Origin: Adiantum capillus-veneris
Lineage: Eukaryota > Streptophyta > Polypodiopsida > Polypodiales > Pteridaceae
Direction of reading: 5' to 3'
DNA length: 64,000 nucleotides
NCBI GenBank assembly: GCA_014529385.2
Contig: CM043955.1
Location: 145,427,140-145,491,139, forward strand
Part shown: in pieces, positions 32,617 to 44,576 of the stretch
How the letters are laid out: each line of letters opens with the position of its first letter
How positions within the stretch are numbered: position 1 is the stretch's first letter
Notes under the pieces: model-generated
Databases searched by the model: none
What the model was told of the DNA's origin: nothing
Seen by the model: only the letters and a program-made list of their open reading frames with translations
Made by a program: the position numbers and the translations under genes

Positions 32617-33795
32617 TGTAAGGTGCAGCGGAAATGAATGTTGAACTTTGCTCAAGACGAGTGCTCCAAACTGTGCTCAAGGTTCCTTTTACTTATGGAA
32701 GGGAGAGCTTTCCGTTCTTAATGAGAGAGTGCAATGGACACAAACAAAGTGAATGGACACTGTGCGTGAAGGTGCATGACACTGAGTACGACACCAGAGT
32801 TGTTGTAAAACCCTCCTCCAAGGGCCCCGCTCTCAATGGCGGGAGTGGTCTACTATCGATTGCACAATCTGGTACAATGGCTGAATGCAAATCTAAGGGA
32901 TATGTCGACGTCGACGGAGTGGACAACAAGGATGATGCTAAGGCTGAAAACTGCGTACGTGATGAATCTGCAATGGGCTGGAGTCGACGGGTGGATCTGC
33001 TACTGGTTTGCTTGCTAAGTTGTTCGCTGAAATTGCTGCCTAAAAACGCTGGCTTTGGCTGAAACAAAACGCAGGTTCATGGCTGAATTCTGCTGCCTTC
33101 AACTCGCGGGAACAGGCTGCTGCAAATCGCCAAGAGAAACGCTGTCTATGGCTGAGGTAATGCTGCAGAAAATGCTGCCTTCTGGTGCTTCAAAAAGCTG
33201 GATAGGCTGGCTGTTTACTGCTTGAAAAAACGCCAGGTGCTGGGGTACAAAAATGCTATCTGCAGGCCTTTTACTTGTTGAATCTGATGGTTTGGGAAGC
33301 GCCAATGCAAAGGTTGAAAACGCTGATGCTACTGTCCCAAAAACGCTAGGTAGCTTGTGGTTAAAAACGCCACCAAGGGAAAGTCTGGCTCGAGAGAAGT
33401 TCTTGTCCTTGTTCTTGCTGAGAGTCGGCCTGCTGAGCAATGCTCCTGTTGCCTCATCTGCCAGAAAGTGCTAGCTTTGGTTTTCTTATATATTATCTTA
33501 CCCAATTTGCCCTACTCAGTTCCCAACAAAAGTCACTTAATAAATAAGTGAAAAATGTCAAGAATAAGAAAAATAGGTTTAATGCACTGGAAAATTCTTT
33601 TGATGGATTCTGATGGTAATGCTGATGATCATGTTGTGTGCAACCGGAGGATATGCATCTAATCTAAGTGATTGGTCATGCACAATCTGCAAACAGACTC
33701 ACAAAAGTGCCAGATAAGACTGACTTGACTGAACCGAACCCTGGTCATGCTGTAGCTTGTCCACGGACACATAGGGTTGGATGTGTCACATGACA
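32617..33795 (-). repeat. 3' LTR of E (1.18 kb), rich in AAAACGCT
   Basis: On the minus strand it begins TGTCATGTGACACATCC after the polypurine tract AAAAGGAGGGGA (33796-33807) and ends GCTGCACCTTACA at 32617. Bases 32920-33470 are packed with AAAACGCT and AAACGCC motifs. A TATA-like ATATAAG lies near 33487. Frames inside it are fortuitous. Confidence 0.85.
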
Positions 33796-33807
33796 TCCCC
33801 TCCTTTT

Positions 33808-35164
33808 CAAAGTGAGGTACTGGTACCGAACTGCATGGCGTCGAGGGAGATCGCCAACAACATCCGGAATCCTTGAAGGACTCTTCGCCCGCCCACTCTA
33901 AGGTGTGGGTCGTGCGATAGTTGAACTTCATAAAGGTCTGCAACGCTTGCTTCTTTGGGCCGCCCTGAAAGCGACACAAAGTCATTGGTAGCTCCTTCAA
34001 TGCTTCAACTTTGTCTATGGATGTAGGTCCACCTTCTTCAAGAATCTCCATGGTTGAAAATTCTTGAAACCACTTCCAACACAAAACCATGAACATACCT
34101 ATTCCATGTATAGTGATTGGAAAAAATCTCGTCCTCCTAAAAGACTGTGCATGCAATGTAGATGAACAAATAGACGGAGTGCCAAACCATGCACCACACA
34201 CACGCAAACAATGAGCTCGAATAGTGTCTTTCTGATCTAAATCAATCAACTGTAGCAATTCACAACGGAAATGCCCATGCTTGGTGCTCATACTTTCTTG
34301 TGCTCTTTCTACGACTGTGTCATGCCAAGGAAGAGACATGGAATGTGACTTCCTTGAATGCATACTTTTCAGCTTTTCATGAATAATCCGCATACATCTG
34401 TGCTCATTCATGAGCGAAACGTGCTCAACGTACAATATGTCATGCCTAGGAAAAGGGATCACAGAAAGACGTTGACTAAAGTACAGGAAACGATCACGAA
34501 TGAAACACTCGAACAATGCGTGCTGACAAATCATTCGAACACATAGTACTTCCTGTAAGGGTTCTTTGGACCTAGGCTCGAGAGCCAAGATCGGTTCTTC
34601 CTGAGGGGGTTCTTTAGACCAGCCAAGATCGGTTCTTCGTGATTGATCGAATCTGCAACGAGGTTAGCTTCGCTAGAAAAAGCATCAACTAAACCATCAT
34701 TCTTGTGAACAATCACATCGTGGTCATACAAATCATCATGCTCGTGAGAAATCACATCTTGATCATGCAAATTATCATGCTTGTCATTGTCATCCAAATC
34801 ATCATGCTTATCATCATGCAAATCCCGTGTGTCATACTTTGGAGAAGAAGAGACTGAGAGAGTCTCCTTTTCCCTAATCTCTTGCATTCGTGCCTGCACT
34901 TGAGAAAAGAGTCGTAACATCTCTTTCATGTGTCGGTCGTTCATTGCTTTTCTTGCTTTGGTCTCTCGATCAAATTCTGCTTTTCTTTCTTCGGCTTCCA
35001 AGTGCGCTTGCTCGCGGTCACACTCTATGGCTGCCATTCTTTCTTTGTGTTCTACCTTTCTTTCTGCTTTTCGTGCTTCGCGTTCTAACTTTATGTCCAT
35101 CACCATCTTGTCGAAAAGCTCCATAGGATCTAATGCAATCTTTGGCGTAGATGGGAAAGAGGGA
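33808..35164 (-). pseudogene. element E unknown ORF: coiled coil, His/Asp repeat, conserved C-terminal domain
   Basis: Read on the minus strand: gag-like coiled coil (ELFDKMVMDIKLEREARK, then AAIECDREQAHLEAEERK), then LSVSSSPKYDTRD, an Asp/His-rich repeat (DLHDDKHDDLDDNDKHDN), DAFSSEANLVADSINHEE, and a second frame from 34588 with a C-terminal domain: HALFECFIRDRFLYFSQ, HDILYVEHVSLMNEHRCM, HSMSLPWHDTVVERAQES, STLHAQSFRRTRFFP, GMFMVLCWKWFQEFS and GPKKQALQTFMKF. It ends near the polypurine tract, where pol should be. Upstream gag is cut off at the join with F. Homologues are at 35.4-36.7 and 62.2-63.7 kb. No known domain recognised. Confidence 0.7.
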
Positions 35165-35400
35165 AAATAGGCTAAATGCACTGGAAAATTTCCCTGAAGG
35201 ATTCTGATGGGAATGCTTATGATCATGCTGTGTGCAACCAGAGGATATGCATCTACACTAAGTGTCTGGGCATGCACGGTCTGCGAACAGACTCACAAAA
35301 GTGTCAGATCACCTCTAAATCTAGACTGACTGGACTGACGGAACCCTTGTCGTGCTGTAGCTTGTCCACAGACACATAGGGTTGGATGTGTCACGTGACA
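35165..35400 (-). repeat. partial 3' LTR of F
   Basis: Matches the U3 end of the F 5' LTR (TGGGCATGCACGGTCTGCGA, GTTGGATGTGTCACGTGACA) and is followed by the polypurine tract (TCTCCTCCTTTT as printed, 35401-35412). The remaining ~950 bp of LTR are missing; the break joins the truncated gag of E. Confidence 0.8.
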
Positions 35401-35411
35401 TCTCCTCCTTT

Positions 35412-36714
35412 TCAAAGTGAGGTACTGGTATTGAACTGTATGGCGTCGAGGGAGATCGCCAATAGCATCCGGAATCCTGGAAGGGACTCTTCGCCGGCCC
35501 ACTCTGATGTGTGGGTCGTGCGGTACTTGAACTTCATAAAGGTCTGCAACGCTTGCTTCTTTGGGCCGCGCCGAAAGCGACACAAAGTCTTCTGTGGCTC
35601 CTTCAATGCCTCAACTTCGTCGAGTGTCATGCTTCTTTCTTCTTCAAGAATCTCCATGGCTGAAAATTCCTGAAACCATTTCCAACACAAAACCATGAAC
35701 ATACCTATTCCATGTAAAGTGAGTGGAAAAAATCTTGTCTTCCTCAAAGACTGTGCATGCAATGTGGATGAACAAAGAGACGGAGTGCCAAACCGTTTAC
35801 TACACACACCCACAATGAGATCGTATCTTTCTCTTCGGATCTAAAGAAATTAACTGTGGCAATTCACAACAGAAATGCCCATGCTTGGTGCTCATACTTT
35901 CATGTGCTCTTTCTACAAATGTGTCATGCCAAGGAAGAGACATGGTATGTGATGTCCTTAAATGCATACTTTTCAACTTTTCATGAACAATCTGCATACA
36001 TTCGTGCTCATTCATGAGTGAAACGTGCTCAACGTACAATATGTCATGCCTAGGAAAAGGGATCACATAAAGACGCTGACGAAAATATAGGAAAACGATC
36101 ACGAATGAAACACTCGAACAATGCGTGCGTACTAATCATGCGAAGACATAATACTTCCTGTAAGGGTTCTTTGGACTTAGGCTCGAGAGCCAAGATCGCT
36201 TCTTCTTGAGGGGGTTCTTTGGACCTCGTCTCAAGAGCTAAGATCGATCCTTCGTGATTGATCGAATCTGCAACGAGGTTAGCTTCGCTAGAAAAAGCAT
36301 CCACTAACACATCATCCTTGTGAACAATCACATCATCTTCATGAAAATCCTCATGCTTGTGAGAAATCACATCTTGATCATCGTGGAAATCATCATGCTT
36401 GTCATTGTCAACCAAATCATCATGCAAATCATTGGCATTCAAATCATCATGCTCATCATTATCATTCAATTCATCATGCTTCTCATAATCATGCGAATCC
36501 TGTGTGTCATGCTTTGGAGAAGAAGAGACTGAGAGAGTCTCCTTCTCATGAATCCATTCAATCTTCGCCTGCACATTAGCAATGAGAGAGGGAGAATGAA
36601 CAACTTCCTCTCCATGAATGACAATGGGAGAGTCGCTTTTGGCATTGAGAGTGAACATATTTTCCGCCCAATCAATGAGAGGGTTACACTCACGAAACCA
36701 TTGAATGTCCAAAA
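35412..36714 (-). pseudogene. element F unknown ORF: His/Asp repeat and conserved C-terminal domain
   Basis: Follows the protease without a reverse transcriptase. Frame 36050-36787 gives SVSSSPKHDTQDSHDYEK, the repeat (DELNDNDEHDDLNANDLHD, then DDQDVISHKHEDFHEDDV), DAFSSEANLVADSINHEG and LQEVLCLRMISTHALFECF. Frames 35800-36102 and 35412-35813 carry the rest: HDILYVEHVSLMNEHECM, SHTMSLPWHDTFVERAHES, STLHAQSLRKTRFFPLTLHG, MFMVLCWKWFQEFSAMEI and GPKKQALQTFMKFKY. Domain order and wording match E and G. Function unknown; being kept in several copies suggests it once served the element. Confidence 0.7.
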
Positions 36715-36934
36715 TCATATCACATCCTGAGAGAGGAGAGACAAAAAATCTTCTACAGAATGCAGCTTGTTGAATTGTAAACAACACACGAAGACACTCT
36801 TAACCTCTAGGCGGGCTCTGTCAACAAGAGAGGGACTGATCACATCATGCATACTACCTAGGTCAAACAATATGACAAAACGCTGCCCCGTCATATGACC
36901 ATAACATTTAATGAGAGACTCATAAATAACTGTA
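36715..36934 (-). pseudogene. retropepsin-like protease remnant of F
   Basis: RFVILFDLGSMHDVISPSLVD corresponds to the aspartic protease active-site region, with DLGS in place of D-S/T-G. In the next frame CDMILDIQWFRECNPLIDW matches the usual DVILGMPWLRxxNPxIDW of gypsy proteases. The catalytic triad is altered, so it should be inactive. Confidence 0.7.
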
Positions 36935-37383
36935 ACAAGGAACGGGGGGAACACAGCCCAAACGTTCCGAAACGGCGTTTCGGACGAGTACCGTTCCCGA
37001 AACAGAGATGGGAATGGAACGCCGTTCAGGAACGGGGTGTAACCGGAACGGTGTTTCGGAATGGGCGGAACATGAGGTGGAACGGCGAAACGCGGGGCGG
37101 AACGGGTAAAAGTAAGCATTTGGGGGAAAAAAAGGTTGGCTTTTGGGGGCAGATTTAGGGTTGTTCGGGGAACATATTTGGTGCAGTTTGAGGGCAGGTT
37201 AGGGGGTAGATTTGGGGGCAGTTGTTTAGGAGTTTAGTTGAGACTAAGCTAAATGGAGGTTATTCAATCCTTACTTTAGGTGGACCGTTCCAGCCCCGTT
37301 CCCGTTCCGGCCCCCCCTCCTCCTCCCCGTTCTTGTCCCCCGTTCCGGACTCTCGTTCCCGTCCTCCGTTCTCGTTCCGGGTA
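36935..37383. mobile_element. ~450 bp GGAACGG-rich fold-back insertion in F
   Basis: The left 170 bp repeat GGAACGG/GGAACGCC motifs (36938-37110) and the right 110 bp repeat the complement CCGTTCC (37283-37380), so the ends can fold on each other. It separates gag from the protease. GTAAC occurs at both flanks (36930-36934 and 37381-37385) as a possible target duplication, but the exact ends are uncertain. Confidence 0.6.
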
Positions 37384-38780
37384 ACTATGTGATAAATGGG
37401 AGGGTCAGGAGAAACTTGGGGCACACTCGTGTTGTCATTAATTGCATTGACAGAGGAAGTGGGTTCAGTGGATTCTTTAGATTCATTAGAGTCAAGCTTA
37501 GGACATGTTCTTTTTATGTGACCCTTAAGGTGGCAATGAAAACAACTACCTTCCTTAGAATAAGTGCTTTGCTCTTCCGACGTGATGTATCCTCCTAAAA
37601 TTCCTTGTGCTACCTTTTCATCTGGAGTGAGCTTAGGTTTAGCAATTGTGTTAGCCTTACCCTTAGGTTCATTGGAAGAATTCTTTTCTGAGAGACTATT
37701 GGAAGATTGGTTAGAAGACTCACCGTTCTTACCATTCTTACCGTTCTTAGGGTTCTGAGAAGTCTGCGAGGTACTTGTGGGAGTCTTGTTCTCCTTAGGC
37801 TTTCCCTTGTTGTGCTTCATCTCGTGTGCGAGAGCAATCGCTACCGCCTTGTTGAGATCGATTGGATCGAGCACCTCGACATTGTATTTGATATACTCGT
37901 CCAATCCATAAAGGAATGCCTCTTTGCGCTCATCATCCGACTTGCGTAATTGGGTACCTAGCTGCAAAACACGATTAGAAAAAGACATAAACGGCATACC
38001 ACTTTGCTTGAGAGCGCGCCAATCGTCCTTCAATCGTGCGAGGTACTGAGGTGACATACACCGCGCCTTGAGCTTGTCTTTGAAATTAGCCCAATTGAAG
38101 GAAAGAGGCGTGAATTCGTCGGCTTCCTCTAGGTGCACGGCTAACTGTGCCTCTTGCCATGCGTGGTACCAATTGATGGCATCACAGGCAAGGTAAATAG
38201 CTGCCGTCAAAACTTTGCTATTTCCTGTCTTCTTAGTTGTCACAAAATAAGCATTAAATTGATGCAACCAAGAATGAATAATCGTAGCATCCATCTTACT
38301 ATCATACTTACTGAAAGGCAACTTCTCTGTGACTCAATTGTTGGAATCTGCATCGTGGCTTGCACCACTTGAGGAACTCCCACGATCTTTGGCTGGTTCG
38401 GACTTCGAGGCAAGTACTTGTCGAACCAATTCTTGAGTACGGAGGTCTCTTTGAGCCTCACGCTCGGCCTCCAAGGCCGCTCTTTGAGCCTCCCGATCAG
38501 CTTCCAAGGCCGCTCGTGTTGCTTCAGCTTCCTCCTTTCTTTGTGCTTTTCTTTCTTTTCGTTCGTCGCGCTCGCGTTCCAAGGCAATGTGAGTCGCTTC
38601 TTGTTTGGCCATCATGTCCATCATCGTCTTGACCACCACTTCCATAGGATTTGGTACAATTAGTGGCATAGATGACGAAGGGGGAGGGTCGGAAAAACCT
38701 CCTGGTGGGAAAAATTCTTCGTCGCCTCTCTCATGCTCATCACCTGCATGCAAAGTATCCATTCCGTTGACCATGCACAT
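37384..38780 (-). pseudogene. gag of element F (coiled coil, capsid, CCHC knuckle)
   Basis: The N-terminal frame (38334-38780) has GDEHERGDEEFFPPGGFSD and a long charged coiled coil (ERERDERKERKAQRKEEAEA). After a stop, frame 37260-38321 starts LPFSKYDSKMDATIIHSWL and carries the retrotransposon gag capsid with INWYHAWQEAQLAV, WANFKDKLKARCMSP and DDWRALKQSGMPF. A Ser/Asn-rich linker and the zinc knuckle CFHCHLKGHIKRTC follow. This is a gypsy-type gag that would coat element RNA. Confidence 0.85.
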
Positions 38781-39390
38781 GATCTTTGGTTCTTAAGTTC
38801 AGGAGGAACTTGGGTGCTTGAGGGTCTTGAGGTTCTTGAGGGTTTTCTTTCGCTTGCAATCTGTGTTTGAGAAGGATCTTTTCTTCACCCGAGTTATACT
38901 CTTTTCCGCGGGCGCACCCCTTGGCGGTTTTGCGCTAACACCAAGGTTGCTTTTTCCCACCTCACGTCGATTGGCCGGCGGCTAAGTGCACGGTCCGCTC
39001 TCAATGAGTGAAAAGGGGCACAAGGGGAGGCTGGACAAGCCCTTCTTTCTTGGGATTCCTGTCGCTCTTCAAAAACACGATTAGGAATCGACACGCCCAA
39101 GCAAACTTGGGCTCGTGTGACCGCAACAAGCAAAAAAAATTGTTATGATTCTTGTGGTTCTTTCCTTGAGTGATACAGAACACTGCCAAAACTCTAATAC
39201 CAATGTAAGGTGCAGCGGAATGAATATTGTTCTTTCTTGGGATTCCTGTCGCTCTTCAAAAACACGATTAGGAATCGACACGCCCAAGCAAACTTGGGCT
39301 CGTGTGACCGCAACAAGCAAAAAAAATTGTTGTGATTCTTGTGGTTCTTTCCTTGAGTGATACAGAACACTGCCAAAACTCTAATACCAA
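38781..39390 (-). promoter_or_regulatory. leader of F with duplicated primer site
   Basis: Bases 39043-39229 and 39230-39416 are a 187 bp tandem duplication that includes the primer site (minus strand TTGGTATTAGAGT) and the first bases of the LTR. The site adjoining the LTR is at 39379-39390. The leader also contains GC-rich sequence shared with G (61.9-62.1 kb). Confidence 0.75.
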
Positions 39391-40593
39391 TGTAAGGTGC
39401 AGCGGAATGAATATTGTTCTTTCTCAAAATGAGTGCTCCATAATGTGCGCAAGGTTCCTTTTTGTTCTTATGGAAGGGAGAGCCTTCCGTTCTTAATGAG
39501 AGAGTGCTATGATCACAAACAAAGCGAATGGACACTGTGCGAGTGCAAATGTATGAGACTGAGAGATAGAGAGAGAAGAGATAGAAATACGACACCAGAG
39601 ACGTTGTAAAACCCTCCTCCGAAGGCCCCACTCTCGTCGACGAGAGTGGTCTACTATTGATTGCACAAACTGGCACAAAGTGGATGCATGTGACTGATGC
39701 AAGTCTAGGCTAGGTCGATGTCAACGACGGAGATGGTGAGACCGATCTAAGGGCTGAATTCTGCCGTTCTTTTACTGCTGTCCAAAAACGTTGTTGGCTG
39801 AATTTTGCTACTGCTGAAAACGCTAGGAAAAACGCTGAGTTTGCTGGTCTTTATGGCTGAAAATCTGCGGGTTCTTATCTACTGAAATCCGATGGTCTTT
39901 AGGGCTGAAAACTGCAGATCTTCAGGGCTGAAAACTGCAGGTCTTTGTCTGCTGAAAGCGCCATGCACACAAGGGCGATGATGCTTCAGAAAAGGCTAGG
40001 GTTGCTGGTACCTTCCTGATGGAAAACGCTAGTTCTGGGACTGTCCTCTACAGTGAAGCTTGCTGATGAAAAACGCTAGCATGGGGAAATCTGTGGGGAT
40101 GGATCCTTGGAGGAAAAACGCTAATGGCTGGGACTTCCTGGCGATGAAGCTAGGATGAAAACGCTAGGGTTGGAAGTTCTTGCTTGGAGGAGAAACGCCA
40201 CCAATGAAGGTTCTTGCTGAGAAGTTGTCTGTTGCGCGATGGAGCTTCTGCTGCCTCTTCTGCCAATTAGTGCTAGTCTAGGTTTAAACTTACTGAATTT
40301 ACCCTACCTACTTTCCAACAAAAGTCACTTAAAAATAATAAGTGAAAAATGTCAAAAATAGAGAAAATAGACTAAATGCACTGGGAAATTTCCCCTAAAG
40401 GATTCTGATGGGAATGCTTATGATCGTGCTGTGTGCAACCAGAGGATATGCATCTACACTAAGTGTCTGGGCATGCACGGTCTGCGAACAGACTCACAAA
40501 AGTGCCAGATCACTTCTAAATCTAGACTGACTGGACTGACGGAACCCTTGTCGTGCTGTAGCTTGTCCACAGACACATAGGGTTGGATGTATC
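39391..40593 (-). repeat. 5' LTR of F, interrupted by H
   Basis: Starts (as printed) TGTAAGGTGCAGCGG and continues to GGTTGGATGTATC, then H begins. The last bases of the LTR, ACATGATA, reappear at 46847-46854 after H. Bases 39770-40200 are dense in AAAACGCT. Confidence 0.85.
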
Positions 40594-41047
40594 TGTAACA
40601 ACTTGGACACTCCAAGTCAAGAATCAACCGCGACAACACCAAATAACCACTTCAAAACAAGTCACAGATCACAATAGATGTACACTGGCCCGGCGGAGTT
40701 CCGTGCCTAGAGATATTTGCCCCAAAGACTGGCGTCCCTTTCGGTATTTCTTTTTATATTAATCAAATCAAAGTACAAGAGAGCGGTTAGGGTTTCACTC
40801 TCAGACTCTGCGTCCAGATGCTCTGAGAAGTGAAGCCCTCACCACTTATTTAAAGGTTACAAGGGATGCCCAAAAGCAGAGCCCCAAAAGCTTGAAAGCA
40901 AAAGCAGATTCTCTCTCTCTCTCAATGAGAGTCAGTAAAAAGCAAGTTCTCTTTTTCTCTTTCTTTCTCCCAAATCAAAGCGAAAAGCTGAGATTTGCGT
41001 CGCTCAAAATTTCCCAAAAAAATAAATAAATAAAAAACAAAATAAAA

Positions 41048-41082
<35 letters not shown>

Positions 41083-41192
41083 ATTTTAATAATCCGCCTC
41101 CGCGATTTTCGAGAATTAGGGTTTTTGGCAAAAATTAGGGTTTGTAGGAATTTTAGGGTTTCTGCTATCCGCCACGTCATCACTTTGTGACA
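40594..41192 (-). repeat. 3' LTR of H (599 bp) with (AAAT)n expansion
   Basis: On the minus strand it starts TGTCACAAAGTGATGACGTGG after a purine tract (41193-41215). It contains TGACGTGG (bZIP-type core) and an AAAT run (41022-41085) that is nearly absent from the other LTR. The R/U5 block has AAAGAAATACCGAAAGGG on the minus strand. Confidence 0.92.
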
Positions 41193-41638
41193 TACCTACC
41201 CCCCTCTTGAAAGCATTGTAATCGACCGCGATTACGCTTGCAAAACCGACAAAAGCCATAAACCGCCCTAGCAGACACTGACTGTTAGTACCTACGTACT
41301 AGGAACACACATCTAGCACATGTACAAAATCGACAGTCACACGCACGACATCACAGGACATCACCAGACATCACAGGACATCACATGACATTCAACATTC
41401 ATTCGGATCTTAGACCATGATTTATCGGCAATGTAGCTAGCAATCACATCTAGGTCCAATTGGGACCTCATCGATGTCCGATTGACTAACCCCTATTGCA
41501 ACCATGTCTATTCGAGATCAATCAGACCAAAATGCTGAAGTCATTTCGTCTATCAGTTCCTGCACTCACAAGAAGTCAAGAACAAATCAGTATCATAATC
41601 AGGAATTCCATTTCATAAAGTCATCCAGCAGAATACTG
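41193..41638 (-). other. 3' untranslated region of H
   Basis: Polypurine tract next to the LTR, then non-coding sequence with short repeats of GACATCACAG (41347-41390). Confidence 0.6.
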
Positions 41639-42868
41639 TCAGCTCTCAGTATCCCTGAAGCTCAAAGAGACATCAGTGACTTTAGTATCAAAATCGAGGC
41701 ATCTGTTGACAAAGGAGTGGAGTAACTCCCCTCTTGTGCATCCCATTTCACCAGATCTCCGGCCAAGCTGAATTTTGGGTTCCGTTTGGAGTTTTAATCG
41801 GAAGGAGACATCATTTATCTTGTCAGCGATCTTGAAAGGTCCGTAGTATCGCATACTAAGCTTTGGAAAAAGCCTCTCCTTTCCCTTTTTCTTTCGTAGG
41901 CGTGCCTTCTCAAAAGGTAAGAGCACCCAATCATCCTCCTTCAATTTCAAGTCGGGACGATGGCGATCCACTGCCTTTTTCTGTCGTTCTTGAGACTCCT
42001 GCAAAGTCTCGCGAACCTTGGCAAAAGCCCTATCCAAATCTCGCGAATATTTATCCGCTTCAAATTTCTAATCTTTCGTGCTTAGGAAGGATGGAACCTT
42101 CGCAGCACTTTCAACAATCTCACATGGCGTCTTCCCCGTCGAAGAGTGTATTGTGTTATTGTAGGCAAATTCCACCAAAGGTAAATTCTTTTTCCATTGA
42201 GTCTTGTGATCCAAGATACAAGACTTCAATAAATCTAAAATCACTGAATTGGCAATCTCAAATTGCCCGCCAGTCTGCAAGTGGAACGATGACGAGAACT
42301 GCAACTGCGTGCCAATGTTCTCCCAAATTGCCTTCCAAAACAAACTCATAAATCTGGGGTCTCTGTCGGAGAGAATTGTCTCAGACGTGCCATGTAATCG
42401 GAAAATCATCGTGATCATTCTGTGTTCTCGGGAGATAAAAAAAATGAAATCCATTTCAATATTTTCCCTGGGGTGGGTGGGTATGGGTAAAGGCTGTAAC
42501 AATCCCTGTGCCTTATGCCTGTCAAACTTGACCTTCTGGCATACCAAGCAACTGTGCACAAACTCTTCCACATCCTTCTTGAGTCACGGCCAAAAGAAGT
42601 ATCTCTCTACCCCTTGCATGGTGGTAGCAATGCCGCGGTGACCCGTAAAAGGTGGACAATGGCATTCAGTCATAACCTTATCCCTCAACGGCTGTGTAAC
42701 GCACAACATAGTCTTTCTCATCAAGTAGCCTTCCCGAAGGGAGTATCCCGCTACTGTCTCCCCATCCCGTATCCGTGTGAAAATATCTGCAAAATCTGTA
42801 TCTGTGGCATACTGATCGACCATATCCTCGAAGTTCCTATGATGTATCGCGGAAATAGCCAGAACCAA
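41639..42868 (-). pseudogene. H integrase (core partly deleted)
   Basis: Frame 42584-42868 carries the zinc-binding N-terminus (HCPPFTGHRGIATT; the CX2C follows as CLVCQ in the next frame). Frame 42068-42571 has ENIEMDFIFF (first Asp region), then jumps to LHGTSETILSDRDPRF (second Asp), so about 40 residues between are missing, then FHLQTGGQFEIANSV, where the catalytic Glu is kept as QFE. Frame 41639-42037 has the C-terminal GPY/F module ([16 protein letters not shown]). Integrase would insert the cDNA; the deletion makes this copy inactive. Confidence 0.9.
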
Positions 42869-42925
42869 CGGTTTTCAAGACAAAGCATCTGCCACCACAT
42901 TCTTCTGTCCCTGCACATGGACAAT

Positions 42926-44573
42926 CTAGAAGTGGAACTGTGACAAGATGTTCGCCCACCGCATCTGCTTTTTCGAAAGCTGCTTCTGTGAGAAGAAGTA
43001 GCGCAAACTCTGATGGTTTGTAAAGACAGTAAAATCAGCTCCGAGTAGGTAATGCCGCCACTGAGTAAGAACCTGGATAACCGCCAAAAGCTCTTTCTCA
43101 TAGATCTGTGCTGTCATCTCCGACCTAGAGAACAAACGGCTCTCGTAAGCTATGACATGGCCTTCTTGCATCAAGACCGCACCCAGACTACGACCACAAG
43201 CATCACAAAATACTTCAAATGACTTCTGCAAGTCCAGCAAAGTCAAAATAGGTCCCGTAGTCAATTTCTCTTTCAATGTCCGAAAGGCAGTCACCTCTGT
43301 GGGTCCCCACGAAAAAGGTACTCCTTTCGGAGTCAAGGTATGCAAAGGGGAAGCAACCTCTGCAAACTTTCGTATGAACCGCCTGTAGTACGAACACAGT
43401 CCCAAGAAGCTTCTAACTTCATGGACATTCCTCAAATCGGGCCAATCACGGATAGTCTTTATCTTGGTCGGGTCCATTTGCACTCCTGCTGTGCTGACAC
43501 AATGTGTCCCAAAAAGTGTATCTTTGGTAGGAAAAAAATCACTTTTCTTTGTATTAATCACTAACGTGTGATATCGTAATGCCTGAAAGACTTGAAGCAG
43601 ATGATCTCTCTGTTCTGCCTCATTCTTGGAGAAAACAATGATGTCGTCAAAGAAAGTGCCAACAAATACCTTGTACTCTCGAAAAATCCTGTCCATCATC
43701 TGGTTAAATGTCGCAGGAGCATTGGTTAAGCCAAAAGGCATCACCAAAAACTCAAATAACCCAAAAGTCGTCCGAAAAGCTGTCTTGTAGACATCTCTCG
43801 GTGCTATCCTGATCTGATGGTATCCACTCTTCAAGTCAATCCTGCTAAAGCACGAGTATCCCTGTAACCTGTCGAGTATATCATCGATCCTAGGAATCGG
43901 AAATCTGTTCTTGATGGTGATTTGTTGAAAGCTCTATAATCGATGCACATTCTCCAAGATCCGTCTTTCTTCAAAACCAACAACACTGTAGAGCAATACG
44001 GTGAAGTACTAGGCTGGACAAGACCCTTTTCCAAGAGGTCTTTCACTGGGCTCATAATCTTGTCATTCTGCACTCGGCTCACATAGTAAGGTGGCCGATT
44101 CGGTGGCGTGCTTCCAAGTATCAGATCAATGGTTTGATCTTCGGGCCCTTTGAAAAGCAATCGGCATGAGTGTGGAGAAAAATCTTGGCGTTCTTTTGAT
44201 CAGGTCAAAACATATTCAACCTTTATCCATCGTTCAGTTCTCTTCCAAAAGAATGAGTAAGAAACTAAAGTTCATCAAGTACAATCTCTAAGCCCTTCAT
44301 TTATCAAAGTCGCTTTCTCGGCCCGGTAGTCAACCACGGCGTAGTTCTTGTGGTACCAAGGGATCCTGAGTAGAACGTCACTCGCGTGCCCTCTATACCC
44401 TTATCATTGCAGACAAAGTTTGCCAATGCTCGGTGTAATGGCAACATCCCATCCGGGTGCCAGTCGAACTACCTCCGCCTGTGGTGTCAGTCTGTCGGGC
44501 ATAATTCCAAATTGAGCCGCCAATTCCAAGTGAAAAGAAGTTGGCCTTGGCTCCTTCAAAAGAGCTTCTTGAT
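42926..44573 (-). pseudogene. H protease remnant, reverse transcriptase and RNase H
   Basis: A degraded protease part lies at 44200-44570. Frame 43831-44160 starts reverse transcriptase ([49 protein letters not shown]). Frame 42926-43834 continues with MKSGYHQIRIAPRDVYKTAF, MPFGLTNAPATFNQMM and the catalytic box TFFDDIIVFS (FFDD instead of YLDD or YVDD), FLGLCSYYRRFI, and RNase H (FEVFCDACGRSLGAVLMQ, YEKELLAVIQVLTQWRHYL). A frameshift near 43900 separates the two. The FFDD wording keeps both catalytic Asp. Confidence 0.93.
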
Positions 44574-44576
44574 CCT

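Noticed and set aside
32693-33067. Frames within the E LTR and equal ones at 39.2-39.7 kb
   Set aside because: They lie wholly inside LTRs, are not kept between copies and have no motif.
41022-41085. CRISPR-like or satellite array
   Set aside because: It is a plain AAAT microsatellite inside an LTR, without spacers.
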